A DNA stretch of 64,000 bases from Branchinecta lynchi. Its lineage: Eukaryota > Arthropoda > Branchiopoda > Anostraca > Branchinectidae. Shown here one piece after another: positions 1 through 13,200 of the stretch. Position 1 is the first letter of the stretch. Every line of letters starts with the position of its first letter. Both the position numbers and the translations under genes were made by a program. The DNA lies in NCBI GenBank assembly GCA_023053575.1, contig JAKZAP010000012.1:9362230-9426229 (forward strand). The letters are read 5' to 3'. The notes beneath the pieces were generated by a model, which saw only the letters and a program-made list of their open reading frames with translations, was not told where the DNA came from and made no database searches.

Positions 1-283
1 CTTTGGTCTTGTTCTTTATGTAGGGTATTCAGTCAGTTGATTCTAGCCAAGCACTCCTTTTGTGCTTTTCTGGCAGGAATGTTATGTTAGTTGTGTATCT
101 TTTTATCTGTAAGTGTAGTCTAATCAGAATGAAACGTGAGAATTTTGATAAAACTGAAAGGGTGTCATATTATTGAGTTGTCATTTAGACCTTCCACCAG
201 AAGAACAAGGGGGGTCGGTTTACTGTGCTGACAAATTATCCGCTGAACTCATGAAGCAAAATGTTAACCTTCGCGTCTTACAG

Positions 284-750
284 GCTACGGAATGTCTGGC
301 GACGCCCACCACATAACCGCGCCTAGCGAGGACGGCCGCGGCGCACGTCTAGCAATGCAAGCAGCTCTCCGAAATGCTCGCGTTCAACCAAGCAATGTCC
401 AGTACGTGAACGCACATGCTACGTCCACTCCCATTGGGGACGCCATAGAAAACCGTGCGATTAAAGAACTTCTTGGAAATCGCTCAGATTTGAAAGTCAG
501 TTCCCTTAAAGGATCCCTTGGACACCTGCAGGGTGCCGCGGGCAGTGTTGAGACTGCCCTAACTGTGCTTGCTTGCTATTATGGTGTTTACCCACCAACT
601 TTAAATGTGGAGAAGTTATCTGAGGAGTTTACATTGGATTATGTGGCTAATGAAGCAGCTGAGTGGAAAGGTAGTGGGAGGAGAATAGCGGTTAAGAATT
701 CGTTTGGTTTTGGTGGAACAAATGCTGCCTTGTGCATAGGCAGTGTCTAG
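284..750 (+). CDS. OXSM: OXSM, mitochondrial 3-oxoacyl-ACP synthase, last exon (partial)
   Basis: This is the C-terminal 150-odd residues of a beta-ketoacyl-ACP synthase of the FabF/OXSM type, the condensing enzyme of mitochondrial type II fatty-acid synthesis. The exon opens after a TTACAG acceptor; its first two bases GC complete a Gly codon so the frame reads GYGMSGDAHHITAPSEDGRG, a hallmark of the family. Two catalytic histidines are visible in NAHATSTPIGD and KGSLGHLQGAAGS, followed by the Gly-rich NSFGFGGTNAAL near the C-terminus and a TAG stop. The active-site Cys lies in exons left of the window. The family match is strong; assignment to the mitochondrial enzyme rather than a bacterial contaminant follows from the intron and the animal context. 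Confidence 0.93.
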
Positions 751-1454
751 TCAAACCAGGCACAGTGAATTAGTATCCAGTATTTACATAATGTGATTTT
801 CTGCAATCCGTCGAAGTGTTGTTGGCTCGAAAAGAGCGTTTCCGCGGTCCTTTGTGGGTTTTTTTTCGAAGAACAAGGTTTTTGTGTATCGTATTTGACA
901 AACAATTGTCGAGGCGGTTTTCGATTTTGTGGCGGGCGAAACATTGTTTCTCCGAGTTTCAACTTGTCGCACGACTGTGTGGCAATCGATCGTTGTTCCA
1001 CAATAATCACCCATAAGCGTTTGGCGCAGAATTGTTCCGCGGAAAGACGCTTTTAGTTCTGTCAACGTCTGGTTAATAGTGTGGATGGTTAGGATGCACA
1101 TACCGGTTTCTTGTTATGACGCTGAGCTGAGCTAAGGTAATCGTATTTTAAGTCCCATTTTGGTTCTTACCCTTTACTACTTTTCCAGATTTATCTTTTT
1201 TTTTCAAATTGGAATTCGTAGCGAAAGTGAGAAACACTTCACACAGTCGGAAGTTTATTATACAAGAATGCGCAATTATCTGTAAAATATTGTGAGGTTT
1301 TCTAAAAATAATAATGTTTTATTTATTCGAGCGATAAGTCAGACCTTCTTGACAAAGATCCTCCTCAGACTCGAGTTAGAAAAAACGAACCGGCGATTTT
1401 TTTGCTAATTTTTTGTCTATTAAAACCGATCTGCGAAGGCTAGAAAAATGAATT

Positions 1455-1560
1455 TGCCTGAAGAAGGACCCTTGCCAAGAGAGCCAAAATATTGATAGAA
1501 TAAATCTCACCTGACTTTTTTTTAGTGTCATCGAATATGTTTCGCAGTCAGCTTGGTTGA
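1455..1560 (+). repeat. Decayed copy of the CCTGAAGA...CAGTCAGCTTGG repeat
   Basis: It matches 48752-48860 in order: CCTGAAGA, CCCTTGCC, then ATATG-TTCGCAGTCAGCTTGG. The hammerhead-like GAAA of the 48.75-kb copy reads CAAAA here, so the motif would be dead. Confidence 0.5.
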
Positions 1561-2099
1561 AGGAATACTTATCGCGAACGATAGCACTAAAAACCGTTTT
1601 CAGTCCAGTTCTCTTTTTTTCCCAAAATTCTTGGTTAAGAGAAATAGCTAGGGAAATGTCAACAGAATAACAGAAATACACTGATATGCGAGTACATAGC
1701 ATTTTTGTTAATTTACATGATAAATTGTACGATTTAAATATAGTTTTGGTTTCATAAAATTTTAGTCGAAACAAAATAATACTAACACATACACTATATA
1801 CAGTTTACTCGTGTTAAAATGTCACGTGGGTCAATTCAGTCTGTAGGCTAGTATTTTTCGCGAGAGTTCTTTTCGGTACAAAAGAACAATGGTAGTGTTT
1901 TCGTCCATAAATAAAAAAACGCTTGAGGTAAAAAGCAACATAGTAATGTAAAATCAAACAGAGTTAAAATGATGGGTAAAATAAGGACTGAAGGAATTCA
2001 GATAACGCCCGGATGCTTGAGTGGGAGGGAGCTTCAGTTGTTGTTTGCCGGTGAGCTTCACTGCTAGTCTTGTAATTCCCTTAAAATACAAACAATACC

Positions 2100-2395
2100 T
2101 TTGAGCATAAATATACAATTTCATGATATCCATGAGCCTATCATCATTTTTGCTTTAAGGTTTTTTTTATGGATGATTTTTAGCGCCCTTAAAGTGCGCA
2201 TCATCACAGCCAAGTGAAAAAATTAAATACTTTTTTCCAAACGATACATTCTCGTGATTTCCAAGGGCCCATGATCATTCTTATCTTAAGTGTTTTGCTT
2301 ACAAATGACCAAAACAAACCCTCAAATTGGCAAATTCCTACTTTCATCCTTTCACATAGCCTTGCAAGTGCCATATGAGCTTCTAGTTCTAGTTA
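2100..2395 (+). mobile_element. 3' end fragment of Helentron-like family B
   Basis: It resembles 37560-37738: a 'cat-gagcc-tatcatcatt' block, a TTTGCTTACAAATG-like block, then CAAGTGCCATATGAGCT and a 5-bp stem hairpin GAGCT-TCT-AGTTC. The tandem core is absent. Confidence 0.5.
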
Positions 2396-2660
2396 CCGTG
2401 GTATTTGATGCCACGGTGTAAAGCCTTTCTTGCAGTTACTGAGTATCTGGCCAGTTACCGCGGTATGTATCTGAAAAAGTCCCCTACATAAGAACCTAGG
2501 CAGTTGTCAAAATCGATTGTAAAGAAGTTTGATACTTGTGATGTTCGGGGTGACTTTACAAAGCGCATATTCGGTGATTGTCGTTGTTGCATGGTGACTG
2601 CAAAAACGAAAAAATGCATATCCAGTTACCGTGGTATCAAATATCAGTCATTCGCAAACG
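2388..2660. repeat. Palindromic ACCGTGGTAT repeat cluster
   Basis: Several copies of AGTTACCGTGGTAT and its inverse are separated by 'tttttgcagtta'-like spacers. The same arrangement, with clearer palindromes, occurs at 49215-49560. Confidence 0.45.
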
Positions 2661-3930
2661 CAGTTTCCAGCTTCTAACAATGAAAGTCGAGCCAGAAGCA
2701 TTTTCCATGTGACCACCTGTCTCTTCTAGATAAAAGTTGAGCCTCAGTGTTGGTATCAGACAAAGGCTGTCTGATATACGACTTCTCGTCGCAAATCAGA
2801 CCTTTTGACTTTCAGCATTTGACGTCTTTGGGTTAGTGCAGATATGTATTTGAATTTTTAAGTGGACGCTTTATTGGTTTTGTGCCTTCGATAGTGAATG
2901 AAGCAGTTTTTTTTCCAAAGCTTCCGAGTCCTTGAATCCCCCACACTGTCTGTCATGAGTTCGATAGAGGTACTCCACGATTTATGAAAAATTGGTTATT
3001 TTGTGAAAAATTTGTTCAGTCATAGATTAAAGGCTTATAAGTTTAGTTTGCTTGTTTTGCCCTTCTGTTATCGTTGAGCGGCGCAGTATAACGAAAGTCG
3101 GTTAAACTAAAAACTTTTGTCTTGGTTCGGAACCGTATACTGTGAATTTCATGATATGGTATGACCGAACAGATTAGGGCCAACCGATTTTGAATACTGG
3201 AACATAAACAGTAAGTAGTGCGAGGGCTCGTACTTTTGATAGTAATTCATTCTACTTCAGTAGCCTAGTATTTCCATCAATTCTCGTTTCCGAGGTTCTT
3301 CACTTCACTAGTGAATCTTCTCTGTTAGCAGTAGACTGATTATCACGCTTGCCATGTTTATTCTCTTTACGTGACGTATCATGCGCCCGATCATTGTTTC
3401 CGTCTAGCTTATTCGTGCAAATTTCCGGTTACGCAAAACTTGCAAAGATTTTCATCCAAGGCAAAGCATATGGCTAGAGGGTAAAAACTGCCGAAGCCAT
3501 GTCTAGTTTTATGTGAGCTTAGCTTAATTGTAAAGTGGTCAGCTACTTCAGAACATCTCACCAGAAACACTAAGTGCGAGGTGTTCTTTAAGACTTTTTT
3601 GTATTACTAAATTCTGTTTTAGACCTTTATGTTCGGGGATTCTTTAGACAATAGACAGGGATTTTTTTTTTTTTTTTTTTTCTAAATGGGAACGTTTTCA
3701 GATGAGAACGTCTTTGTTCGAGGAACTTTTTGGGATCGTTCTGGTAGAGGACGTTTCTTTGGTCGTTACAGGCCAGAGACCGTGTACATAGTACAATAAT
3801 ACGTAAATCAGGGGAACTCTCAGAAAACTTGCTTTAGATCCCCAATTGCGTTCTCGACCGGGTCAATGGAAATAAACAATGGATTCATTTTTTGGGATCT
3901 AAAAAGAAATTCAACTATTTTTTTTTGCAG

Positions 3931-4208
3931 TCTGATGTTTACCCGGCAAGATGGCTGACCGTAAAAGGGAGGAGCGAATCGCCTACATCATCACAAAACT
4001 TGGGAGCACAAATAGTGAAAAGGCCTATTCAGGTCTTGTCGAAATCAGGACCAGTGTCATCAAATCCGCCAGCGGGATAAAGACCCTATTACGGCTTGGA
4101 GGCTTGGAACCATTGGTCAATCAGTTAAAGCGATCAAGTAGCAAATTGATAGATATCGCCCTGAGCATCCTAGGGAATTTATCTCTGGAGCCGGAGCTAA
4201 GAGACCAG
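3931..4208 (+). CDS. ARMC5: ARMC5 first coding exon (5'UTR 3931-3950, then residues 1-86)
   Basis: A pyrimidine-rich TTTTTTTTGCAG acceptor ends at 3930, so 20 bases of 5'UTR precede the ATG at 3951 and at least one non-coding exon lies upstream. It encodes MADRKREERIAYIITKLG and the first ARM repeat, then ends in phase 0 at RDQ with donor GTAAGT. Confidence 0.88.
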
Positions 4209-7200
4209 GTAAGTTAAAGCTATTAGGAGAAGAGGGATTTGTTCCCAAACTTTGAACACGAATAGACCTTACAACAGTTGCGGTTTTCGCCATATTCCAG
4301 TTCGGTGCTCCAAGTTGACTAGTTTCCGAAAATCCTCCATTGTCTCATTGTCAACATGCATCAATAAGGTAATTACCTTACCTTAAATTACCTTAAATCG
4401 CACTGGCCGGCGAATAAGGTTGGGTGAACATCCTGTAGATTCGCCAGTTGAGTGATAGAGGTGGAAGTGCGTTGTCTAGTTCCGTTGAGTAGATCCACTG
4501 GCCTCCCAGTGTAGTTTCCACTCCATCGCTGCCCAGTCTCGGTCAATTGCTTTTTTCAAGTTTTCAACAGTTTTGGACTGAACTGTTTCTTCACTAAGGG
4601 AATTTCACAGTGGAACAGCACGAGTTGAGAAGAAGTTAGAACGTTCTCTCCGTGAGCTTCTTTGCTGCTGGAGCTTCTTGGTGTGGCCCCGGGTGTGGCT
4701 AGAGAGCGACTTATTAAAAATCCCTGGTGTGACACCATTCTCCAGCAGCTTGTGGGTCAGGATTGCATCTCCACGCTTCCTCCTGTATGTCAGGGTTGGC
4801 AGCTTGAGTTTCTTGAGGCGTTTAGGGTACGAGAGGTTCTTACATTTAGTTGGTAGTTTTGTAGCCCTCCGCTGAACGCTCTCAAGGATCTTCTTGTCTA
4901 TGACATAGTGAGGAACGGCAAGAGAGACTCCGTACTCAAGTTGTGGTCTGACCAATCCCGTATATAGCTTCCTGATTGTCCTGGGAGATCTACTGGTGAT
5001 ATTACGTCTGATGAGACCAAGGGATCTGTTGCCTTTGGCAGCTAGGTATTTGCTGTGACTATGGAATTTCATTTTGTCGTCAACAATGACCCCAAGGTCT
5101 CTTTCTTCGGTGACAGTTTCCAAAGTTATGAGCTTCCCAGTACGATCTGTCATTGTATATGTCATTCCTGGGTTCTTAGGGCCAAGATGTAGGTCTTAGC
5201 ACTTTTCGGCATTAAACTCGATGTGGTAATTTTCCTTTTCTTACTTCAGAGACAGTGCCACACCTCCATTACCTGGGAGAGGGAGAAATAGCTACTGAGC
5301 ATCTAACCCTAATCGTTAACCTGTGTATCTGTTTTACTATGTTTGCGTCACAAGTGTTGATAACGAGTCATTGGGGGAAATTCAGAAAGTAGTCCGCTCG
5401 GAAACGCCGAGTCTGATATCAAGGAAGTACGGAGTAACCCAGCCCGTAATGGCTGTGAAGAAACGTTTACTGCAGTATAGGCAAGATCTTGATCCGACAA
5501 GCGATATCAAGAACAAATAGTTGATAATTTGTTGTTGATTTCGTAGTGTTGTGTATTGTTTAGCTTTTCCTTATTTTTCCTACTTCATTTTTTGTTGTGT
5601 CTTTATACGTTATGATAGGTAATAAAATTAATAATAATAAATATATATATATATATCGTATTTATAACCCGCCAAATACAGAATGTGGTAGCGAAGGGAA
5701 TAACGCGAAATAACACAAGATAAATCACAGTATAAACAAACAAAATTTAGACATAATTACTAACTGGGCCTGAAAAATTCATGAGGAACATCATGTACTT
5801 CGAGTACATGATGTTTTTCATGAACTTTTCATGAAATCACCAGGATGACGAGAATCGCCGAATCGGAGCTAGGAAATAGCTACTGAGCATCTACCCGATC
5901 TGCTTGGTCTACCCTATCATGAGAGGCTTGACAGGTGGTCTTCCTCGGTAGTTGTGTCGGACAAAAATGTTTCATGTCTGAAATCTTGGCTGGTATTGAC
6001 GGTAAAACAGAATATTGAATTAGGAATAGTATGGTCAGAGCCTGAAAATTCTTCCTGAAATGCTTGTTCTAAGAAAAGCTTCTACTCTTGAGGACCCACA
6101 CTAGCAAATTCGTTGATGCTCTAGTAAATGAAATCTGTGCAAAGAGGGCGACTGGGCTCGAACCCGTGCCCGCACTCCAGGAGTAGAGGACTAAAATCCA
6201 CAGGTGGCGCTGAGTTTTTGAAGCCAGAATGAAGAATGTGAATCAGTACTGACGTGGTGGTTGAGGGTATGCAGACTCCTCTCCTCGCTTCTGACTTTGT
6301 CTTACTTTTAGGTTACCAATACCTCTTTACTCGACCACCTCGTATCGATAGTCAAAACGATACGCGATGAATCCGTTCTATGTCGTGCCTACCGTACCAT
6401 TGGCAACTTAGCCGAAAGCCCCGCCCTCTCAAGTACCTTGAATGACCTCCGGGCACCGGAAATGATTATCGAAGCTCTGATTGGTCAAAAGCTCTTCTAC
6501 GTAGACAAATCATTTGCCTCTGCTAAGAGAAAAAGTGAACAGAAGCTTCTCGAAAGGGCATCCGCAGCGGATCCGACTCTGGAGAAGGAAGAAGTGGAAG
6601 AGAGGGATTTGAATTTGAAGTTAAAGAACGACGAAGCGATACAGATGGCGGTGCGAGCGCTAAGGTAGGCCACTCTTTATTTGTCTGTAGGTGAGATTAT
6701 CGATCGCCTCGACCAAATGTGACCGGTGCTGAAGTGTCCCAGATATTGGGCGAGCAAAGAAATCGGTGCAGAACTTGGGAAAATTTACGGCGTGGCTAGG
6801 ACCCAGATCCTGGTGTTGGACCAGTTTTCAAGTAGGGTGGGGGGTCCGCTGCCCGGTTTTACCAGATGGCAGGGTTTATACATGGAACGGCATACATGCC
6901 TGCCCTGTTTCGTCTATGATGCTCCGACATAGGAGTCCTAGACATCTAATTGCAATTCCAAATTCACTTCTGGTTTACTTGTCACGGTACAAGTCCCTTG
7001 TATAACGTTCCACTTTAATCCCGTGACATGGGGATGTGAGCTGCTCATATGAATTTGCCCTCAAATTCATATTTGAGGGCACTGTTCCTAAGGCCGTCTT
7101 CTATTCGGTATTCCCGGCTGGGAGTATTTTTGTCCTTCAGTCCACTATTTGTAAAAGACAGGAACATTTCCTTGGCGTTGCGACCTGGATGTTTTGCCTA

Positions 7201-10200
7201 GAATTTCATACACGCGGGATTATCACGAACTGTAATACCTTGTAATCTCCGTTTGCATTTCCCTCTGTGTCAGCAGCGTGGAAATTAACTTTCTTCTTGA
7301 CTTAAAAAAACAAGACCAAAGGTTTCGATGGGATCCCAAAAATCTAATACTTGATCCAGACAATTGCAAACAAACTACCATATTTGTCCAGAAAAAAAAG
7401 AAAGTTCAGAAGCGAATTCAGCGTATCTCTTTATCCGTATAAAGAACATCTAATCAACTTCAAGTAAAACTTTTTATACAAAAAAATCTAGTACTAACCG
7501 GATTCCGAACAAACTATATGTCCCAGTAAAAAAAAGATTGTCATATTCAGCGTGTCTCCTTACCGCTAAATCTGTCATCTAATCAACTTCAAATAAAACT
7601 TTTGATTTTAACAAATTTTCCGGTTTCGGCCTGATTCCGTGCGAACAAGTTGTCCGGGTAGAAAATACTTTTCAAATAAATGTTCAGCATGTCTTCTTAC
7701 CCCTATATCGAACATCTAATCAACTTCAGATAAAACTTTTACTTTTAACAAACGTTCCGGTTTTGGCCGAATTCCGGGCCAACTTCTTGCCCTGCGAAAA
7801 AATGGTTTTCAGCATCGTCTTCAGCATGTCTTTCTACCCCTAAATCGAACATCTAATCAACTTCAAATAAAACCTTTACTTTTAACAAACTTTCCGGTTT
7901 TGGTCGGATTTCGGGCGAACAACTTGTCCGATGACAAAATTGTTTTCACCATCGTGTTCAGCATGTCTTCTTACCCCATAATCGATTATAAAATATTTCA
8001 TTTGCCCCTTAATTTAAACCCCCTCCCCCACCCCTAAATGTAGGGCTACAGAGCATATCTATGAACTCGACCTTACTCTTGACCCAAAGAGTCCTCACAC
8101 CAAGTTTGATAAAAATATCTCATTCCCTCCGAGAGTTATAGTGCGCACAGACGGACGGACAACTTTTGCGATGTCATAGGTATCCCTCCACTTACGTTTT
8201 TGGATCCCAAATAGAAGCTAAACCGACAAGTCTGCTGAAATTTAATTGGTTATTTTTTACGATTTTTTTAATTGAATTTTGTTAATTGATTATCCTTTAT
8301 TTTTTTTTCTTAATTTATTTATTTATAAATAGAAAAAGAGGTTAAGCCGAAGCTTCTCTACAGAACACATGAACTGTTGTTTAAGAACACTGCACAATAC
8401 ACGGATACAACGAATATACACTAAAAATGATACACATAAGCGCTCCAACTAAACTGAGTACCAACAAGATGTTGCTTAAACAGGTAAACCTTTTCATTTT
8501 AATTTAATTTAATTTCAAAATAAATGCGGCACAACATTTCATGCGCGAGCAAATTAATTGGCACCTGTCATTATCTTACAACTAAAGCATAATATATTAC
8601 GTTGTTATGGTACAAGGTAAACCGAGGCACAAAACTATTACGGTACCTCTCAGTTTTACAAGCGACAGGTGTGAGTTTGGTACTTTCATAGCTTCTTCTC
8701 TTGGAGGTCTGTTTCTTTCCGGTTTAAAGGGTGGAGGAAGGATATTTCGGTAGAGAGGGTGGGATAACAAATTTGTTCCGAAACGTTGGCACAGCTGTTC
8801 TCTACGAACAGAAAGGGGTTCCAGCTTGTACTCCTTTAGGAGATACGAGTACGGCATTTTATGGCCACCAGTTATAATTTGAACAGCAAGTTGTTGGATT
8901 CTTTCCAACTTATCTGAGTCACTCCTTGTAATTCCAATATTACCGTGCATACCTGGCATGCACGGTAACAAATGAACGTTGACAAATTGTCCTGTTCATT
9001 TTTGGTGGGCATAGCCTCAAAGAATGCTGACCGGTTGACTGACATGAACTGAAAAAAAAAAAAAAAAAAAAAGAATTATCTACCGAGTAGGGGATTCTGT
9101 ATGTGTTCAGAATATCGTTACGATCCTGATGGAACTCTAATCATGGTAAATTAAGGTGTCTCATTCTGTAATCTTAAGATCAGTACCGCAGGTAAGGAAT
9201 TAATTTTGTGGCCCGGCGCTGTACCCTCTCTACTTGGGATCGGTGTTGCTCTGTAACCGGTATATTACCTCGAAAACAGTAACATTTCGTCGGCAATTTT
9301 GTTAGACCAGCCCTTCTGGAACCCAGGATCCTGCTGTAGGGGGGAAGGGCTGCATTTTATCTACTTTTGCCTACTTTGTTACACGAAGTGTCAGTGTATA
9401 ATCCATTCAGAGACGTTAAAGTTTAACTGGAAAGCCAACTTATTTTTGTATTACTGCATTATTTGGATTGCGTTAAGGGATTTTTTTTTTTTTTTTCGCC
9501 ATTTGCTTTGTTTGACGTTCAGATTATCTGCATCCGTCCTCACAGCGCTAAATTCTCTATTACGCGGAAAATTTGAATCTCAATGCAAACGTGGATTTTC
9601 AATGCAGTGATCAGCTCGCGAAAGGATCCAACACATGTGCAAGCGCAAAGAGGTACACAAAATCCGACTAGGAAATTCTACTATTTGAATACCTATTGTT
9701 CGTGAATTGCGCAGCAACGAAGTAACGCATTCTCATCGGGTCTTCAAGCCTCTTTAAGTATGTAAGTGATGATAACTAGTTCGTTCAATCTCAGCTATTT
9801 TCGATTAAACTTTAAAGTCAAGACGAGTATTGTTAAAAATGTTCCTCTTTAAAAGTTCTCCCGTTACTAATATCCGTACAGTACGACAGGTTTCCCCTCT
9901 ATTTCTTAGGAATGCGTTACCATAAATTGAATGTCAGCCAGAGCCTTGCTTTTGTTGCATGCTGCACGTCCACTTCTCGGTCGCTTCCGGACTGATTCTT
10001 TATAAATTGGTTTATACACGCAGTGCTTCCGAGGAAGACGGCAGCGTTTCTCGAGAACCGCGAACTTGTTTACCGACCAAGTCCGTGCTTCCCTGCAAGG
10101 TGCTGCTTCAACCAATAAGAAATCTTGCAGGCAGTGAATCCAAAAATGCATCTTGGCGTGCCGTAGACACAATCTCACCATGGATTTTGGACTGAAATGT

Positions 10201-13200
10201 CTATCTTCAGATAATCACAGATCCATTCTACCAGATTACCAATCGCCCAACCCCGATCAGCCCATCACTAGACTAAAAAACTGAAAACATATTTATCATC
10301 GTTCGTACCTAATTTTATTTGTCATTTTAACTCTTGATGCTTCCTTACATTATTTACGATTTTAATTCTTGTTGTGTGTCATGTTTTATACTATGTAGGC
10401 CTATTCATTATTATCATATACTGTATCAATCAATCAATCAATCAATAATTGTATTAACCCGTATAAAAATGGCACAGAACATGCCCATACGGAGTATATG
10501 AAAAACAATAAAGGAAAGAAAAAGATGAGACTAAACTAAACGAAATGACTATACAAACGCACTATAATACGGATGGCACCTGTCTAGAGAAGAATCAAAC
10601 TCGGCACGGCGTTGGGCCACAGCCACAAACGGATCAGTAAAGCCGTAAAGCTGCGTAACTTTGCGGTTACGAGCCCATGGGGGAAGGCCGAGTAGGTACT
10701 TAGCATATTTATAAAACAATTTACGAATGGTCCTTAAATCAGTTGTGCTGAATAACTTCCAAAAAGAAGATAGGGCTAGAATGTGGGGGATTGTGTAAGC
10801 ATTGTAAAGTCTAGCCAAAATAGGTCTATTATAACGGGTTTTAGCACTGACTAATAGACCGTAAGCTGCTCTAGCCTTCGCGCCGAAATGTCCGAGTAGT
10901 CCAGCACGGGTACTTTTCAGGTCGGTACCAAGTGGTAGACCGAGATAAGTTAGGGACGACGAAAGCTGGATACTGGAATCACCCAAAGAAACTGCAGCGC
11001 TATTGGAACCTGGTCGATTACGAGTAAACTGGATGCATTCACTCTTACTCGGATTGAATTTTAAACCGATATCCTTATACTCCTCACTTAAACTGGCAAA
11101 ATTCTTCTCTGTCGAAGCCAGGGTTTTACTCAGGTTAAAAATATCATCAGCATAATTTAGTAGCGACAGGTCCAGACCTCGAAAAATAAAACTCATTTCA
11201 GCTTTCTTCTGGGCATCGACCACACTATTGTTAAATAGTCGGGGTGAAGTTATAGCACCTTGCCGAATACCTTTATGTACTGGGATGGACCTGTCGATTA
11301 AATCAGAGGCACTTCTAGAAAGTGACTTAACTTTTACATTTAATCTACGGTACATATCACGAAGGGTAGCTATTACTGAAGCGTCCACACCACGATGCAA
11401 AGCCGCTAGAAGAATTTGCGGATGGATTCCAGAGTCAAAAGCTCTGCTGACATCGTGTCCAGCAAGGAACAATGGATCCTCGGATGAAGCAGCTTCAAGT
11501 AAAATGTTCGCAAGTATGGTGTGGACGTGTTCACGGCTAAGACCCTTTTTAAAACCGAACTGGTTTTCTGGTGTGGAGCAAGTCTGATTTAACATATCAA
11601 TCACTAGAGATTCCATTAGCTTGCACAACACCGGAGAAACAGTTATTGGGCGGTAGGACTGACAATCAGCGCCATGTTTACCCTTCTTAAGCACAGGTGT
11701 AATGACCCCGGTACAAAAAGCATCCGGAACTAACTCAGAATTAAAAATCATCTGATAAAGTAGTTCTAAGTGGCTTATAAGGGATGAACGTCACTGCTTT
11801 GACATGTTTTACGTCATGACGATCCTTTGCTAGCCATATTATGTTGTGCTATTATGGAAATAAAGAATATATACATATAAGTGCTGCAGCAGCGATGTGG
11901 AAGTATTGTCGCAGCAAAGACGAGGCTCAGGAGACGATCAACATCTTCTTTAAACTGGTTCATATTGTTGGCAATGATCGTACTCAGACTCTTTATTATG
12001 TGCGTAAACCCCTTGCTTACGTAGGGCCCATACTCAAGTACTCCTTCATTTGACTATTTCGTATTCCAGGCAAATGGCGGACACCAAGAAGCACACCCGA
12101 GCCATGTTCGAAGAGGGAATTTTGTATGTCCTCACAGAACTACTCAAAGCTGAAAACCCCGCCACCCTGAAATCTGTCATAAAAGCTTACGACCATTTCC
12201 TAGCCACTGACGAAGCCAGATCCATGATTAGCCATGCCAGTAGACGAATCAGTCACTATCTGGCTAAAGTCATCGTCAGAGCAAGCAAGGTTACGGACAG
12301 TTACATTGCTGTGATGGGTGTTGAGGACTTAGGCTGTGAGAGACTTGTGGTCTTGTGTGAGGCGGAGGATAAGAAGTTGCAAGACTCGTCCTTGGCGCTC
12401 GTTTGCAGACTGAGTAGACAGGCGGAGTTTCGAATTCGTCTGGCGAAACATGGCGTGATTGACCTGCTGATGAAAAAGCTGGCAGGAAAGTCGAAAGGAA
12501 CGAAAGGTAAGTTCTGCCGGGTTCGGGCGCCATGCGGCTGGGAGCTGTGGGAATTGTCGAAAATCTGCACGCTGCCAGAAGTTTCGTAACATCTAACACA
12601 AAGGTGCGTGGTTCGGCAGATAACAGATCACACACTATCGCCCAACAGTACAGAGAAATTGTGTTATGAGCCGTTGATTTCAACGTTTTCGTAAAATGTA
12701 ACACTAATCATGGTTTGAAAAGTTACTTGTAATGAACAAATAACACTTACGGTTCATATTTGGCGGTGTAATGTAATGAACAAATAACACTTACGGTTCA
12801 TATTGGTCAGCTACATCTTATAATGTCAGCTACATTTTACACATTTCAAAATGTAGCTAACTTATCCGTTTTGCACCGTCAGCTGAAGGAATATCTACTT
12901 ATGATTATATTCTATGACACTTGTAGATAACATCCACATTTTTTTCTGTTTAAACTGTACTTACTTGTGTTAAATTTTGTAAAATCTCTGACATTGCAGC
13001 ACAGGGCAAACATTTATAATCCATGAAGAATTAATATCCTTCTGACGTTTTCCCCCCTTTTTTTTGACTTCCGTTTACACTTACTACCTAACAATACAGA
13101 AGGAATTCTTGAACAGTCCTACTAATATCCTAACCTGAATTTAATTCGATTAATAATTTGGCGTTATATCAGGTCAGCACTCAAGGCGGGTCTCTGTTTG

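Larger units (their letters stand above)
751..3930. other. Intergenic region between OXSM and ARMC5; repeat fragments
   Basis: No convincing coding exon was found. Around 1455-1560 is a decayed copy of a repeat also seen near 34.4 and 48.75 kb, with a CCTGAAGAAGG start and a shared block GCAGTCAGCTTGG. 2100-2395 is a 3' end fragment of the Helentron-like family B ending in CAAGTGCCATATGAGCT. 2388-2660 carries ACCGTGGTAT/ATACCACGGT type repeats. A T-run lies at 3662-3680. Upstream non-coding ARMC5 exon(s) and promoter should lie here but I could not place them. Confidence 0.5.

Noticed and set aside
1376..1774. 132-codon minus-strand frame downstream of OXSM
   Set aside because: AT-rich, overlaps the repeat at 1455-1560 and has no family resemblance.
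5323..5520. 65-codon frame as an alternative ARMC5 terminal exon with AATAAA downstream
   Set aside because: The available acceptor is in the wrong phase for the preceding phase-0 donor, and the peptide has no ARM character.
11841..12053. Possible ARMC5 exon (frame with AMWKYCRSKDEAQETIN)
   Set aside because: No donor/acceptor pair keeps phase with its neighbours, whereas exon 6312-6664 (leaving AG) joins exon 12070 (one leading G) perfectly to give a continuous ARM helix.
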